Positions 7,735-17,195 of a DNA stretch of 32,126 nucleotides are shown here, one piece after another; position 1 is the first letter of the stretch; the number at the start of each line of letters is the position of its first letter. Origin of the DNA: Candidatus Poribacteria bacterium (GTDB taxonomy: Bacteria > Poribacteria > WGA-4E > WGA-3G); contig JAGFCA010000096.1 in the NCBI GenBank assembly GCA_022394755.1, forward strand, positions 1 to 32,126, in the 5' to 3' direction. The notes under the pieces were generated by a model. The model did no database searches. It saw only the letters and a program-made list of their open reading frames with translations, and was not told the DNA's origin. The translations under genes and the position numbers were made by a program.

Positions 7735-7808
7735 CCAGGAAATGCCTAAATCACATTCATACCTGGTGAACGCCATAATGGGTTCAATTCGTTGATTCCT
7801 GTTTCAAG
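7735..7808 (+). repeat. Family B repeat block
   Basis: CCAGGAAATGCCTAAAT followed by CATTCATACC, then GAACGCCATAATGGGTTC, then GTTGATTCCTGTTTC. It is the two-unit arrangement of 4629-4698 without the surrounding family A arms. Family E copy 3 lies about 50 bp upstream. Confidence 0.65.
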
Positions 7809-7927
7809 GCAATGGAGTATCCATAGAACTACATCGGTATGACAGATTTCGCCAATCAAGACCAATCTCAGAACTTTAAAACTATCCAAACTATTGTTAA
7901 ATTAGTTTACTGGTATTCATTCGGTAT

Positions 7928-8968
7928 TTATACAGAAAGTTTAGTAATTTCATCCGTTTCAAAGATAGGAAGCGGTTCTTTTTTAGTCGAGGTATGCTCT
8001 AACCATAATCCCTGTTTAAGAGGTAATAATTTGCCGATGATTGCTGAACCGATCCGACCAGCGTGAAGTTCCTGACAAATCAGCTCACTTTTGGCTGGGT
8101 CAGATGCAATGAGTAAAGCACCGGACGAAATCACGCCTAATGGGTTGAGTGCGTAATTCTCACATAACCTACGAGTTATATCGCTATACATAGTATCTGA
8201 ATTAAGTAAATTCTCTGAATAAACGACTGCACCTAACTTAGAGGCAGCTGCCAACTCGTGAACAGCTGTTGCGATACCACCTTCTGTAACATCATGCATT
8301 GCATGAACACCCTTAGTGGCTACTGCAATCTCGGAATCTTTAAGCACTGAGATACCTGGATCCATTAGGTAGTTTTTCGCTTTTTCTAAAAAGTGAGTAT
8401 TGTATTTTCCATCCAATTCATGAGCATACTCACGAGCGATGATAGCGGTTGCTTCGATTCCTATTCCTTTTGTAAGAATCAAGTCATCGTTGACGCATCC
8501 ATCTGATGAAGTGACTAATTCGTCTTTAGCAACAACTCCCATCATTTGTCCGATAACAACCGGTTGTGTTACTGTTGAGGTTACTTCCGTATGTCCACCA
8601 CAAAGCGTAATGTTAAACTGTCTACACGCATCAGTGAGTTGTGTCATTATGTTCTGAACCATTACCGTTGTGGTTTCAGATTCCGGTAACAAAATGGTTA
8701 CCAGGAACCATTTTGGAGTGGCTCCCATTGCAGCAATGTCATTACTATTAACACAAACGACATACCACCCAATTTCATCTGTAGCAAAGGTAATCGGATC
8801 TGATGTTGTAACGAGATAATTGTCACCAAAGTTAATAACAGCAGCATCTTCTCCAATCTGCGGTCCAACAATTACACCTGAATTGACATCAATTTCTGGG
8901 AGAAGTTCATTCAAAAATCCATGTTTCAGTTTACCAACAGGCAGATATGTCATTGTTAAACCCGTCAT
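7928..8968 (-). CDS. AIR synthase-related protein (HypE-like)
   Basis: Protein of 346 residues in the PurM/HypE/ThiL/SelD ATP-binding superfamily. The N-terminal motif IGEDAAV (residues 38-44) and the NSNDIAAMGATP segment are the superfamily's metal/ATP-binding elements. CGGHTEVTS in the middle resembles the stand-alone HypE-like group rather than ThiL. The C-terminus (LPIFETDEITKLSV) lacks the terminal cysteine that HypE uses to make the thiocyanate ligand, and no hydrogenase gene is nearby, so a hydrogenase-maturation role is unlikely. The substrate is unknown. The ATG at 8968 has no strong ribosome binding site; a second ATG at 8953 is as plausible. The gene starts 35 bp after the PLP decarboxylase stop on the same strand and probably shares its transcript. 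Confidence 0.8.
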   Translation of the reverse strand: MTGLTMTYLPVGKLKHGFLNELLPEIDVNSGVIVGPQIGEDAAVINFGDNYLVTTSDPITFATDEIGWYVVCVNSNDIAAMGATPKWFLVTILLPESETTTVMVQNIMTQLTDACRQFNITLCGGHTEVTSTVTQPVVIGQMMGVVAKDELVTSSDGCVNDDLILTKGIGIEATAIIAREYAHELDGKYNTHFLEKAKNYLMDPGISVLKDSEIAVATKGVHAMHDVTEGGIATAVHELAAASKLGAVVYSENLLNSDTMYSDITRRLCENYALNPLGVISSGALLIASDPAKSELICQELHAGRIGSAIIGKLLPLKQGLWLEHTSTKKEPLPIFETDEITKLSV

Positions 8969-9003
8969 CTATATTTCAATATGGAAACGTCTACGAAAGA
9001 ATC

Positions 9004-10662
9004 TTATTCGTTCTCATCCGTATTAACTATTTCACCGATTTTTTCTCTTGCTTCCAATACTTTTTCCACGACTTGTTTCACATCACCTTCATCTACGAAT
9101 GGAGATAAGATATATGATTTTAATGCTACAATTGGCTCTCCGTATGTGGTGTGACGATAACAATCCGTTGTAGATATAAAGACGCCCCGTCCCTCCATTG
9201 CTTCTGTATTTACATATTGGAACACATCTCTGTTGTACTCGTTGTGTACCAGCAGACTTTCACGATAGGATGCATCCTCGAATTCCTGTTTTTTAATTTC
9301 AAACGTATCTACTCCAATGGGATATGCCCTAAAGAGGGTAACTGTACCGTAATTTGCACTATTAAGGACAGTTGTTCCTTCATGACCTCCAAGATGTTCC
9401 CGTAGGAGTTGTGTCATTTCTACGATATGTCCTAAGATCGCACGTAATCCTTCTTGTCCAAATAAACGGAGATTAGCAAGTGCTGCAAGTGGACCTGTTC
9501 CTGATCTGGAGGTTTCAAGCGTATACATTCCAGGACGATATTGACCATAATGATATAAATAAGGCATTTGTTCAGGAGAACGTTTCAACATATCAAGATC
9601 ACCTTGATTCTTGACAAGAATAAGACTTGAGATATATGGGGTAAATCCTGTTTTATGAAAATCTATTCCTATTGAATCTGCTAACTGAAGGTGTTGTATA
9701 CGCCGGCAGGCACCCGCCAATGCTCGGATTGTTCGAGGACGAAATTCCAGCGGATTCTCTTCAAAATCGTAATCCTTAAATACTGACCATGCCCATCCTA
9801 TAACAGCATCCGCATGAATATGGGGTTTATAGTCAAGTTCAAATTCTTCAACGAATGTGTCACGCATTGCTACGATCTGTCTTAAATCGTCCAATCCAAA
9901 TGCATCGGTTGTTCCCATCGTAGCAATGATCGCAGCGATTTTCTTCCCATCTTTCAATACCTCTCGTATACTCTCCTCAAGCTTACCAAGATCAATTTCG
10001 TTTTCAACTGTGGTAGGTATCGTTATAAGGTTATCAGTCCCAATCCCTAACCATCCAGTGATATTTGTGGCACAGTAATGAGCAGTATCAGAGACAAATA
10101 CAACAACATCTTCTGGAGTTCCCTTTTTTATCGTTTCTGGACATGCTTTTTCCAAGCCTATCTTTACACCATATAAAGTTGTTCCTGTTCCTCCAAAAGT
10201 AAACACGCCACCTGAATGTTCAGGATTATATCCTACCAATTGTGATGTAATGCCAACCGTTTCTACTTCTGCATAAGCAACCAATCGACTATATTCATCC
10301 CAACCCATATTAGGATTATGGAGAGATGCAAGAAGGACGCCGATAAGACTTGGGATCGTTGTTGGACCGATAACATTTTGTTGTGTCCGAGGATGTCCAA
10401 ATATCGTCATGCCTCTAAGGTAACCCACCAGTTCAGTTGTAACTTCTTCGACTGTAGACATGCATTCAGGTAATTCCGTTGTTTTAGCTACATCAAAATC
10501 AGCAGGAACAATGTCACCGAGAAACGGCAGACGTGTTTTCAAGTCATCTACCTGATTTAAGGCAGACATAATTGAATGGACAAAATATGAATCATGTATC
10601 TTATCTGATACTGGTTGCGGGAATGTCTTGCGGAGTTCTTTTAGTATCTTTCGGTATGACAT
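9004..10662 (-). CDS. PLP-dependent decarboxylase (group II amino acid decarboxylase family)
   Basis: Protein of 552 residues with the fold-type I decarboxylase signature. Visible landmarks are the phosphate-binding segment GGVFTFGGTGTTLYG (151-165), a cofactor-stacking histidine in SDTAHYC (His195), the cofactor aspartate in HIHADAVIGW (Asp285) and the Schiff-base lysine in IDFHKTGF (Lys337). The family releases CO2 from amino acids such as glutamate, tyrosine, aromatic amino acids or aspartate; some relatives have other activities. Substrate cannot be read from sequence. Residues 80-100 (TIFGHPRTQQNVIGP) match the substrate-side region of the family. The start follows TAAGGTTAAATG, with AAGG 4 bases upstream. 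It precedes the HypE-like gene by 35 bp. Likely cytoplasmic. Confidence 0.88.
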   Translation of the reverse strand: MSYRKILKELRKTFPQPVSDKIHDSYFVHSIMSALNQVDDLKTRLPFLGDIVPADFDVAKTTELPECMSTVEEVTTELVGYLRGMTIFGHPRTQQNVIGPTTIPSLIGVLLASLHNPNMGWDEYSRLVAYAEVETVGITSQLVGYNPEHSGGVFTFGGTGTTLYGVKIGLEKACPETIKKGTPEDVVVFVSDTAHYCATNITGWLGIGTDNLITIPTTVENEIDLGKLEESIREVLKDGKKIAAIIATMGTTDAFGLDDLRQIVAMRDTFVEEFELDYKPHIHADAVIGWAWSVFKDYDFEENPLEFRPRTIRALAGACRRIQHLQLADSIGIDFHKTGFTPYISSLILVKNQGDLDMLKRSPEQMPYLYHYGQYRPGMYTLETSRSGTGPLAALANLRLFGQEGLRAILGHIVEMTQLLREHLGGHEGTTVLNSANYGTVTLFRAYPIGVDTFEIKKQEFEDASYRESLLVHNEYNRDVFQYVNTEAMEGRGVFISTTDCYRHTTYGEPIVALKSYILSPFVDEGDVKQVVEKVLEAREKIGEIVNTDENE

Positions 10663-10955
10663 TTAACCTTACTACCTTTCTTTCAGTGCTTCAGTATTGG
10701 GTGTTGGGAGTGAAAACTATATGGATATAGTAGCATTATACAAATGTCTTTTCAATTCGATTTAGGTTATGACTTTACATGTCATCTATTTCTACAATAT
10801 AGATTCCCTAACTCATAGCATTTAATCTACTATAAATCCATTAACGTCAATTTAATATATTTTCCTTACAGTTTAAGTTTCAAATAATGTCACACATGTT
10901 ATGGATTGATTGAAGAACGGAAGGAAATAGAATATTTAATAATGAATACACGGAA

Positions 10956-12329
10956 TTATGTCTCAAGTGATTCAATTTCTGTTTCATCCTCGTGCATAAT
11001 TTCTTGTAATCCTACACCAATTCGGATGGCAACAAGACAAATACCGAAACATATTCCAAAAAGACTTTGAAAACCGATTATAGAAACAAGAAGACCTGCT
11101 AAAGTGGGTGAAAAGCTGAATGGCAATAGGAGTGTATTCATAAAGCCTATGTAACTGGGACGATTTCGAGGAGGGGCAATGTTTAACATATATGACATAA
11201 AGCCTACCATCATACCGTTTGTAAGAACTCCTGTAATCGCAAAAATTAGAAAATAAGCAGGTTGAATATACTTTACCGGTAGAATGCCTGAGATGAGGGC
11301 TATAATTGGTGGAAACACCATTAAACAGGCAGTTACAATCAATACCCAACGAACTCCATATTTTTCACCGACATATCCCCAGATGGCATTTGAAATCACA
11401 CCGCTTAGTGCTGAACATACAATAAAAAAACCAATCGTTGCTTCAGAAATGCCTAATTCATATAAGGCATATCTTGCATAGAATGGTGTTGCCATACCTG
11501 ATAAATGTAAACAAATGCGAAACAACAAAAATCGACGATAATTGACATCTGTACGTAAATAATGTGGTCCCTGTTTTAAGTGCTGTAAGATCGGTTGTCG
11601 GCTTGCATTGACAGGATGAATCGGTTCACGTACTGCGAGGAAACTTACAAATGAGAGAAGTGCCGCACTAACAGAACAGATGAATAAGAACGCATAGTTG
11701 TTAGGAAAACCAAGTTCTGTATCAAGTAGAAAAATCGACTTGATAAGATACATGGTTAGAGCCTTGAATGATTGTGTAATAAATCCGAGTACACCAGTGA
11801 ATTCATTCTCGTTTCCAAGCACAGCAAATACAAGAAATCCAACCCAAATGGAAAAGAAACCTCCACATATTTGACGTAAACTAAAAAAGCGCGCACGACG
11901 GTTAGGGGCAATCGACTTTGACACTATATCCATATATGGAAGTGTAGAAACTCCCATTGCTGACGAGGATAGAAAGTAAAACCCTAAAAAACAAACTGCA
12001 AGTAATATAGGCTGTTTAGCTCCTATACCTATTGTACATAAAGAGATAGCAATCCAAGCAAAAACACGGATTGCCATACCAAGAGCATAGTATGGCATTT
12101 TACGAGGACGGTGTTCCAGGAGATTCGAGACTAACAGCTGAGGCCACATCCAACCGGCTGTCATTATCGATCCTGTTAACCCGACCATTGTATCTGATTG
12201 TGTTAGTTTATAGATAAAAGCAGATAGGACAGTGGATGAATCGGCAAAGGCAAGATTGATCCGCATAAATGTTCCTTGAAGTAATGCAAATCCAAAATTC
12301 CATCTCTGATAATCTCGTTTTTTAACCAT
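10956..12329 (-). CDS. Major facilitator superfamily transporter
   Basis: Hydrophobic protein of 457 residues with about 12 predicted membrane segments in two halves. A central cytoplasmic loop (VREPIHPVNASRQPILQHL) separates them and a short acidic C-terminus (HEDETEIESLET) follows. Loops such as EHRPRKMPYY and NRRARFFSLRQ sit where MFS proteins carry their basic cytoplasmic loops. The family imports or exports small solutes by proton or ion coupling; I cannot assign a substrate. It is transcribed away from the oxidoreductase at 12535, leaving a 205-bp shared upstream region, so both may respond to the same signal. No strong ribosome binding site is seen before the ATG (weak AAAGCGA). Confidence 0.85.
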   Translation of the reverse strand: MVKKRDYQRWNFGFALLQGTFMRINLAFADSSTVLSAFIYKLTQSDTMVGLTGSIMTAGWMWPQLLVSNLLEHRPRKMPYYALGMAIRVFAWIAISLCTIGIGAKQPILLAVCFLGFYFLSSSAMGVSTLPYMDIVSKSIAPNRRARFFSLRQICGGFFSIWVGFLVFAVLGNENEFTGVLGFITQSFKALTMYLIKSIFLLDTELGFPNNYAFLFICSVSAALLSFVSFLAVREPIHPVNASRQPILQHLKQGPHYLRTDVNYRRFLLFRICLHLSGMATPFYARYALYELGISEATIGFFIVCSALSGVISNAIWGYVGEKYGVRWVLIVTACLMVFPPIIALISGILPVKYIQPAYFLIFAITGVLTNGMMVGFMSYMLNIAPPRNRPSYIGFMNTLLLPFSFSPTLAGLLVSIIGFQSLFGICFGICLVAIRIGVGLQEIMHEDETEIESLET

Positions 12330-12534
12330 TCGCTTTTCGTTTTCAGTAATTTTTATATTGGCATTTCAAGGTAGGTATAATTATGCGTATAGTTTTTGAC
12401 ACCATTTCTGTAATTTGGTTGAAGGAAACTACCAGCAAAATAATTTCAATTGTCTTTACAGGGATACCTATATATGGTAAATTCTCTATAAATCTATATC
12501 TGGAATACACTAATAGGTGATAAAGGAAAAACAT

Positions 12535-13488
12535 ATGGAACCTCTTCGAATTGGATTTTTGGGGGCAGGTGGGTTTGCAAGACATACAATCTATCCTGCT
12601 TTACACATGGCACCGGTGGCATTACAAGCGGTTTGTGATGCTGATGAAAATAGAGCAAAAGATGCAGCAGGGAAATTTGGTACGGGTCGATACTACACTG
12701 ACAGACACGAGATGTTTGAAAAAGAGGATTTGGAAGCGGTTATAATAAGTATGGGACCGGATCCAAGACAACCCCTTGTCCTTGAAACTCTTGAGGCAGG
12801 CTATCACGTATTTACACCGAAACCTCCTGCTCCATCACTTGAAGAAACACTCGCGTTAGCTGAGGCAGCCGATAAACATGGGAAGACATTAATGGTAAAC
12901 TTCCAACGGCGCTTTAGTCTCGGCGTACGCGAAGCAAGAAATATCATGCAGAACGAATCCTTCGGACAACTTACTCAACTTTTCTGCTCATTCTGTAGTG
13001 GAAAGTATGGGACAGTTAAACATTATCTACTCGATTTTGCAATACACCATTTTGATATAGCACGGCACATCGCTGGGGCTGAAGTAAAAGAACTCTGTGT
13101 ATTTCACAATGAGGTCGATGGGCAAGGTTCATTTGCTGTTGGCGTAGAATATACAAATGGCGCTGTGGGAAGTATGCAGCTTAGTAGCCAACGATTATGG
13201 CAACGGAATTACGATTATATTGAGATTACTGGGCAGCATGAATATATCGTTTTAGACGGTTTATGGGGAGCAAAACACTATACAGGAAATGGGAATTCCT
13301 TCAAATCCAACTTCTCTGATGAACGGAATGGTGAATTGACTGGTGATGGGATAAGTCTAACTGAATTCGCTAATTCTATTCGTGAAGGTAGAGAACCAGT
13401 ATCAAGCATCCAAGATTGTGTTGGCACTATGCGATTTTATGATGCTGTGCTCCAACGAAAGAAGGGTGTAATCTCACTCGTTGATTAG
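12535..13488 (+). CDS. Gfo/Idh/MocA-family NAD(P)-dependent oxidoreductase
   Basis: Protein of 317 residues. The N-terminal Rossmann fold begins IGFLGAGGFARH (6-17) for NAD(P). The usual EKP motif is replaced by TPKPP (Lys96), which keeps the lysine, and the substrate domain has AIHHFDIARH (169-178) with the catalytic-site His/Asp. The family oxidises or reduces hydroxyl groups of sugars and cyclitols; the substrate is unknown. The ATG at 12535 is preferred over a GTG at 12517 because AAGGA lies 7 bases before it and the protein then starts directly at the first beta strand. It is a single-gene plus-strand unit, divergent from the MFS gene and closed by the hairpin at 13501. It may act on something that transporter carries. 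Confidence 0.88.
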   Translation: MEPLRIGFLGAGGFARHTIYPALHMAPVALQAVCDADENRAKDAAGKFGTGRYYTDRHEMFEKEDLEAVIISMGPDPRQPLVLETLEAGYHVFTPKPPAPSLEETLALAEAADKHGKTLMVNFQRRFSLGVREARNIMQNESFGQLTQLFCSFCSGKYGTVKHYLLDFAIHHFDIARHIAGAEVKELCVFHNEVDGQGSFAVGVEYTNGAVGSMQLSSQRLWQRNYDYIEITGQHEYIVLDGLWGAKHYTGNGNSFKSNFSDERNGELTGDGISLTEFANSIREGREPVSSIQDCVGTMRFYDAVLQRKKGVISLVD

Positions 13489-13500
13489 TATTATATCCTA

Positions 13501-13529
13501 AGGCGTGCTTTAAGCACGCCTTTCAATTT
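13501..13529 (+). terminator. Rho-independent terminator after the Gfo/Idh/MocA gene
   Basis: A 9-bp perfect stem AGGCGTGCT / AGCACGCCT with loop TTA (13501-13521) is followed by TTCAATTTTT. It lies 12 bp after the plus-strand stop. On the minus strand the following sequence is not T-rich, so it serves mainly the plus-strand gene, though it also lies just beyond the convergent dehydrogenase gene. Confidence 0.85.
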
Positions 13530-13532
13530 TTA

Positions 13533-14984
13533 CTATATATTAATTTCTTCCAATACTTCAAGGCAGGTTTTACCATTCACCAACTGATGATAATAATCAG
13601 CAACACGGCTACAAAAGTCTTGATTTTGACTAAGTGCTTCCTCAGAAATTCCATCCTGTGAACTCCATAATCCTGTATCAGAGAATATTATACTCAATCG
13701 TTTTTCTACGTCTGTAAGAGTTGTACCAAATGCTCCATTTAAGATATCCTGAATTGTTCTATTCGGATCACGGATTTCATACTCTGAACCATTATCTGTA
13801 ATCCCTTTATAATCATCTTCACCAGATACCTCATTTGGTGTTAGGAATCGGAGTACTGTTGCAAATGAATAGGCAAAATCGCATTTAAATAATTCAGTAC
13901 TATTCGTATAGTTTGGTGAACGGACAATATCTGCAGCACGTTCTCGGAGTTTCACTGTTTCAATGATGTTTATTCTGGCATTGTCATCCTTAACTCGTCG
14001 GATACGCTCAATAAATTCGTGTGTATAGTCATGTGCGCTTTTTCCTTCTACCGGAATATCTGCTTCAACTACCTTTGCATAACCGCTCATCAGTCTCTCA
14101 AGATGTGGAGCAAAAACAGGATGAGATGCTGCCTCATTAACATACTCGAACCCAGATAGCATGCCTTTATGAGTAATCCCGGGAACATGCACTGAATTAA
14201 CTAATAACAGTTTCCAATCGTGAAATGCATCAATACTCTCCTGTTTGACGATAACACCGTGGTCCCTCAATTCAGCAAATGGTACGCGTAATTTATCTTC
14301 GATATCTTCCAATATCAATGATGTCGCAGGCATCTGTTCGGCGTATGTAATTAGCTCATCTGTATGCTCTATTTGTGCTTGGGCAGCATCTTTTATATCC
14401 TCAGGAACAGCATATACCTGTGGAACGAGACGGTCTCCCATTTCGTTGAGAAAACTCACTTGTTCTTCCAACCATTTCGTATATTCATCGGAACGTCTTG
14501 GATATTCATCCAGAATGATATTACGAAGTATATCACCATTGTTTCTCAAATTATCAGTATTGATAACACACAGAGATGCGGCACTGCCGTGATGTGAATA
14601 ATATCGAAATAACGTCTCTTCTAACACATCCATGGCTAATTCGCCTTTCGCAATACCGGCTTCAGTCACGCCGATGAGTATTAGGTCAAGGGAATTCTCA
14701 GTTTTATTGTAAAACTCTTCGCGTCCGGATTCTGTAGAAAGTGTGGTTGCTCCGACAACACTGCATATTTGCTGAATATCATGGATACCTCCAATATCAA
14801 AAGATACAACATGGTAAATCCCATTCTGATTGTTGAAAGCTTCTGCCTTTTCACTACCTCGGGGTTGTCCTACGAAAATTCCACCTTTGTATAGATCGCG
14901 TTCATTTAGAATATGGACAAACTGGTGTGTTAAGACACGCTGTAACCCTCCAGCGCCAATGGCAAGTATTCTAATTGGAAGCAT
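13533..14984 (-). CDS. Long-chain polyol dehydrogenase (mannitol dehydrogenase / tagaturonate reductase family)
   Basis: Protein of 483 residues, normal for this family. The N-terminal NAD(P)-binding segment is IGAGGLQR (9-16). NTDNLRNNG (142-150) matches the family's cDN-x3-NG motif, FLNEMGDRLVP corresponds to the family's FPNxxVDRIxP, and the catalytic K-x4-N-x2-H reads Lys258, Asn263, His266 in KLLLVNSVH. Members interconvert polyols or aldonates and keto sugars (mannitol/fructose, altronate/tagaturonate). The sequence is divergent and the substrate is open. AGGAG lies 10 bases before the ATG. It begins 27 bp after the glycosyltransferase stop and is the last gene of a minus-strand run starting with sppA. 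Confidence 0.82.
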   Translation of the reverse strand: MLPIRILAIGAGGLQRVLTHQFVHILNERDLYKGGIFVGQPRGSEKAEAFNNQNGIYHVVSFDIGGIHDIQQICSVVGATTLSTESGREEFYNKTENSLDLILIGVTEAGIAKGELAMDVLEETLFRYYSHHGSAASLCVINTDNLRNNGDILRNIILDEYPRRSDEYTKWLEEQVSFLNEMGDRLVPQVYAVPEDIKDAAQAQIEHTDELITYAEQMPATSLILEDIEDKLRVPFAELRDHGVIVKQESIDAFHDWKLLLVNSVHVPGITHKGMLSGFEYVNEAASHPVFAPHLERLMSGYAKVVEADIPVEGKSAHDYTHEFIERIRRVKDDNARINIIETVKLRERAADIVRSPNYTNSTELFKCDFAYSFATVLRFLTPNEVSGEDDYKGITDNGSEYEIRDPNRTIQDILNGAFGTTLTDVEKRLSIIFSDTGLWSSQDGISEEALSQNQDFCSRVADYYHQLVNGKTCLEVLEEINI

Positions 14985-15011
14985 TTGTATATTTCTCCTA
15001 ACTAATAACTC

Positions 15012-16196
15012 CTACGATTCTTGTTCAAGAATATCTTCATAAAGTCTGAGATATGCCTCAGCTATGTTCTTCCAATCAAACGGAACAACCTTTTGAGTAC
15101 TCTTTTTCCCCATTTCGACGCGCATCTCTCCATTATTGATAATCCTAATCAGACAATTTGCTAATTCATCAACATCACCAGGATCAAACAAGGCACCGTT
15201 AACATTCTCAGCCACGAGTTCTTCTATCCCCTGAACACGACTGGCGATGATTGGTAATCCTGTACCCATCGCTTCCAATACAACAAGTGGCATACCTTCT
15301 GCTAATGAAGGAAGGATGAAAACATCCGCTTCATAGTATTTTTGGGGTAAATCGGAATATGGGACAGATCCAGAAAAATGTAATTGTGATATAACATTAA
15401 GATTTTCTGCTAACCCTATAAGTTCATCTTGATATGGACCATCTCCAACTATCTCTATTTCAAATTCATGTATTGCCTTATCAATTACTTGTGGTAAAGC
15501 ACGAATCAGAAATTGAAATCCTTTTCGAGGAATTAGCCTACCAATTGAGAGGATTCTCACCTTTTTCGGATTGGTATCCCGTTTGACAGATTGAAAAGTC
15601 TCTAAATTTACCCCGTCTGGAATGACTTCAATTTTTATATTTGAATCTGTTTCATAAGCAAGATCTCGAAGGCCATCACTACAAGAAACTACCCTCCCAG
15701 CATTGTCCCAGATATTCCTAATTATAGACTTCAAAGCAAGGTATAACCAACGATAATAGGGAGGATCAGGATTTTGACGGGGGACATCTCTGCCTCCTAA
15801 AAAGACTACATAAGGAATATTATGATATTTTTTTAAAAGGTAAGCACCCCCACCAGCAGGAATCCCAAAGAACACTTGAACAATATCTGGACTAAATTGT
15901 TTCGCAAATTTCAATCCATAAATGCTTGAACTTACCGCATAGGTAAACATCTCATGTACAGCACAAACATTCGGATTTTTACGCATTGCACGCACACGGT
16001 GAATATGTATACCTTCTACGACTTCAAGTTTGGGACAGTCACGAAATTGCGAGGTGACTAAATGTACTTCATGCCCTGCTGCTGCGAAATGCTTTCCTAA
16101 GAAATAGCTTACTTGACCCCCTCCTCCACCAATTGGAGGGAACTCATGGTTAAACATCAATATTCTTAGTTGTTGTGAACTCAAATAGTTACCCAA
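15012..16196 (-). CDS. Family 4 glycosyltransferase (GT-B fold)
   Basis: Protein of up to 394 residues. The N-terminal domain begins RILMFNHEFPP and has the glycine loop GGGGGQVSYFLG (23-34), which binds substrate or donor in GT4 enzymes. The C-terminal domain has ILSIGRLIPRKGF (215-227), GDGPYQDEL and the E-x7-E motif in LAEGMPLVVLEAM (Glu300, Glu308), the retaining-transferase signature that holds the sugar nucleotide. It transfers a sugar to a lipid, glycan or small acceptor; the acceptor is unknown. The 16196 start is TTG and poorly supported; a second TTG 12 bases on, after AAGG, is equally possible, while the first ATG (16157) would cut into the first beta strand. The start lies 17 bp after rimK's stop. 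Confidence 0.88.
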   Translation of the reverse strand: MGNYLSSQQLRILMFNHEFPPIGGGGGQVSYFLGKHFAAAGHEVHLVTSQFRDCPKLEVVEGIHIHRVRAMRKNPNVCAVHEMFTYAVSSSIYGLKFAKQFSPDIVQVFFGIPAGGGAYLLKKYHNIPYVVFLGGRDVPRQNPDPPYYRWLYLALKSIIRNIWDNAGRVVSCSDGLRDLAYETDSNIKIEVIPDGVNLETFQSVKRDTNPKKVRILSIGRLIPRKGFQFLIRALPQVIDKAIHEFEIEIVGDGPYQDELIGLAENLNVISQLHFSGSVPYSDLPQKYYEADVFILPSLAEGMPLVVLEAMGTGLPIIASRVQGIEELVAENVNGALFDPGDVDELANCLIRIINNGEMRVEMGKKSTQKVVPFDWKNIAEAYLRLYEDILEQES

Positions 16197-16213
16197 ACCT
16201 TAGGTAATACCTA

Positions 16214-17095
16214 TTATCTATTTTCAACCAATCCAACTGCATACTGTACCATTTTCTCGGCAATATCAACACCCGTGACCGATTCCAATTCCTCAAATCC
16301 AGGGGAAGGATTTACTTCCAAGATGACAGGGCCGTCTTTCGTTTGAAGCAAATCCACACCAGCGATTCCTAAGTCTAATGCCGAAGCCGCTGCAATAGCA
16401 ATTTGACTATATTCATTAGACAATGATAGCGTCTGACCATTAGCACCTTGATGAATGTTTGCACGAAATTCACCCGGAATAGCACACCGTTTCATTGCTC
16501 CAATTACCTCTCCGCCAATAATTAGAACTCTAATATCAACTCCTGCTGCTTCTTCTACAAACGACTGAATTACATAATCTCTATGAAGGTCACACATTGT
16601 TTCAACCGCTGATTTCAGAGAAACGGGTGTGTCTAATAACATTACGCCAATTCCGTGGGTGCCATAGAATGGTTTCATGATATACGGATACTCCCCTAAA
16701 TGTTCAACAGCAAGATCTAAGAATGACGCTGAACCGACAGTTAGACTTGAAGGAATAGGTAAGTCATGTTCTGCGAGAACCCGTAAAGAACGAAACTTGT
16801 GACGAGCTTTCTCAATAGAACTTGACGAATTTACAACTGGAGTACCCAACCATTCAAAATGTGATAGAACTTCTATGCCATATTTTGCGGTTGCACCTGA
16901 AAGGCGTGGAATAACAACATCAATTTCATCAGAAGGAATTCCGTCATAGGAAATTTTAGGTCCAGTACCTCCAATTTGGAGATAGAATCCAAAAGGATCT
17001 CTAACTGTCGGAGTGTATCCCATTTTTTCTGCAGCTGAAACGAGGCTACGAGTTGAGTGGTTCTCTGGACCCCGGGAAAGGATGGCAATTTTCAT
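16214..17095 (-). CDS. rimK: RimK-type ATP-grasp alpha-L-glutamate ligase
   Basis: Protein of 293 residues that aligns along its length with RimK, which adds glutamates to the C-terminus of ribosomal protein S6. Landmarks include MKIAILSRGP at the start, VIPRLSGATAKYG, IEKARHKFRSLRVLAEH, the ATP-binding MKPFYGTHGIGVML, VQ-like IQSFVEEAAGVDIRVLI, the substrate-binding GEFRANIHQGA and the metal-binding end VILEVNPSPGFE. These fit RimK better than LysX or cyanophycin-type ligases, though ligases of this group also modify other peptides or cofactors. The ATG at 17095 has no strong ribosome binding site. It is not next to rpsF; its neighbours are a glycosyltransferase and a nucleotide-enzyme-like protein, so the acceptor may not be S6. 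Confidence 0.85.
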   Translation of the reverse strand: MKIAILSRGPENHSTRSLVSAAEKMGYTPTVRDPFGFYLQIGGTGPKISYDGIPSDEIDVVIPRLSGATAKYGIEVLSHFEWLGTPVVNSSSSIEKARHKFRSLRVLAEHDLPIPSSLTVGSASFLDLAVEHLGEYPYIMKPFYGTHGIGVMLLDTPVSLKSAVETMCDLHRDYVIQSFVEEAAGVDIRVLIIGGEVIGAMKRCAIPGEFRANIHQGANGQTLSLSNEYSQIAIAAASALDLGIAGVDLLQTKDGPVILEVNPSPGFEELESVTGVDIAEKMVQYAVGLVENR

Positions 17096-17195
17096 AGTTA
17101 ATAACTTTCAGTTGTCAGAATCGGTCAAATGCCAGAAAAGGTATAAGCCAACCATTTACTAACACTGACAACTAACAAATAACGGTAATATAATA

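Larger units (their letters stand above)
7081..7927. other. Gene-free tract with repeats of families C, E and B
   Basis: No supported gene. It contains a decayed family C piece (about 7360-7412), a 9-bp inverted repeat TATTCACGA/TCGTGAATA (7572-7580 and 7589-7597, 8-base loop), family E copy 3 (about 7632-7685) and a family B block (7735-7808). The first 280 bases hold the LRR ribosome binding site and otherwise nothing I recognise. Confidence 0.65.

Noticed and set aside
7928..8968. Call as true HypE or ThiL
   Set aside because: The terminal cysteine of HypE is missing and the middle region does not match ThiL; only the superfamily is supported.
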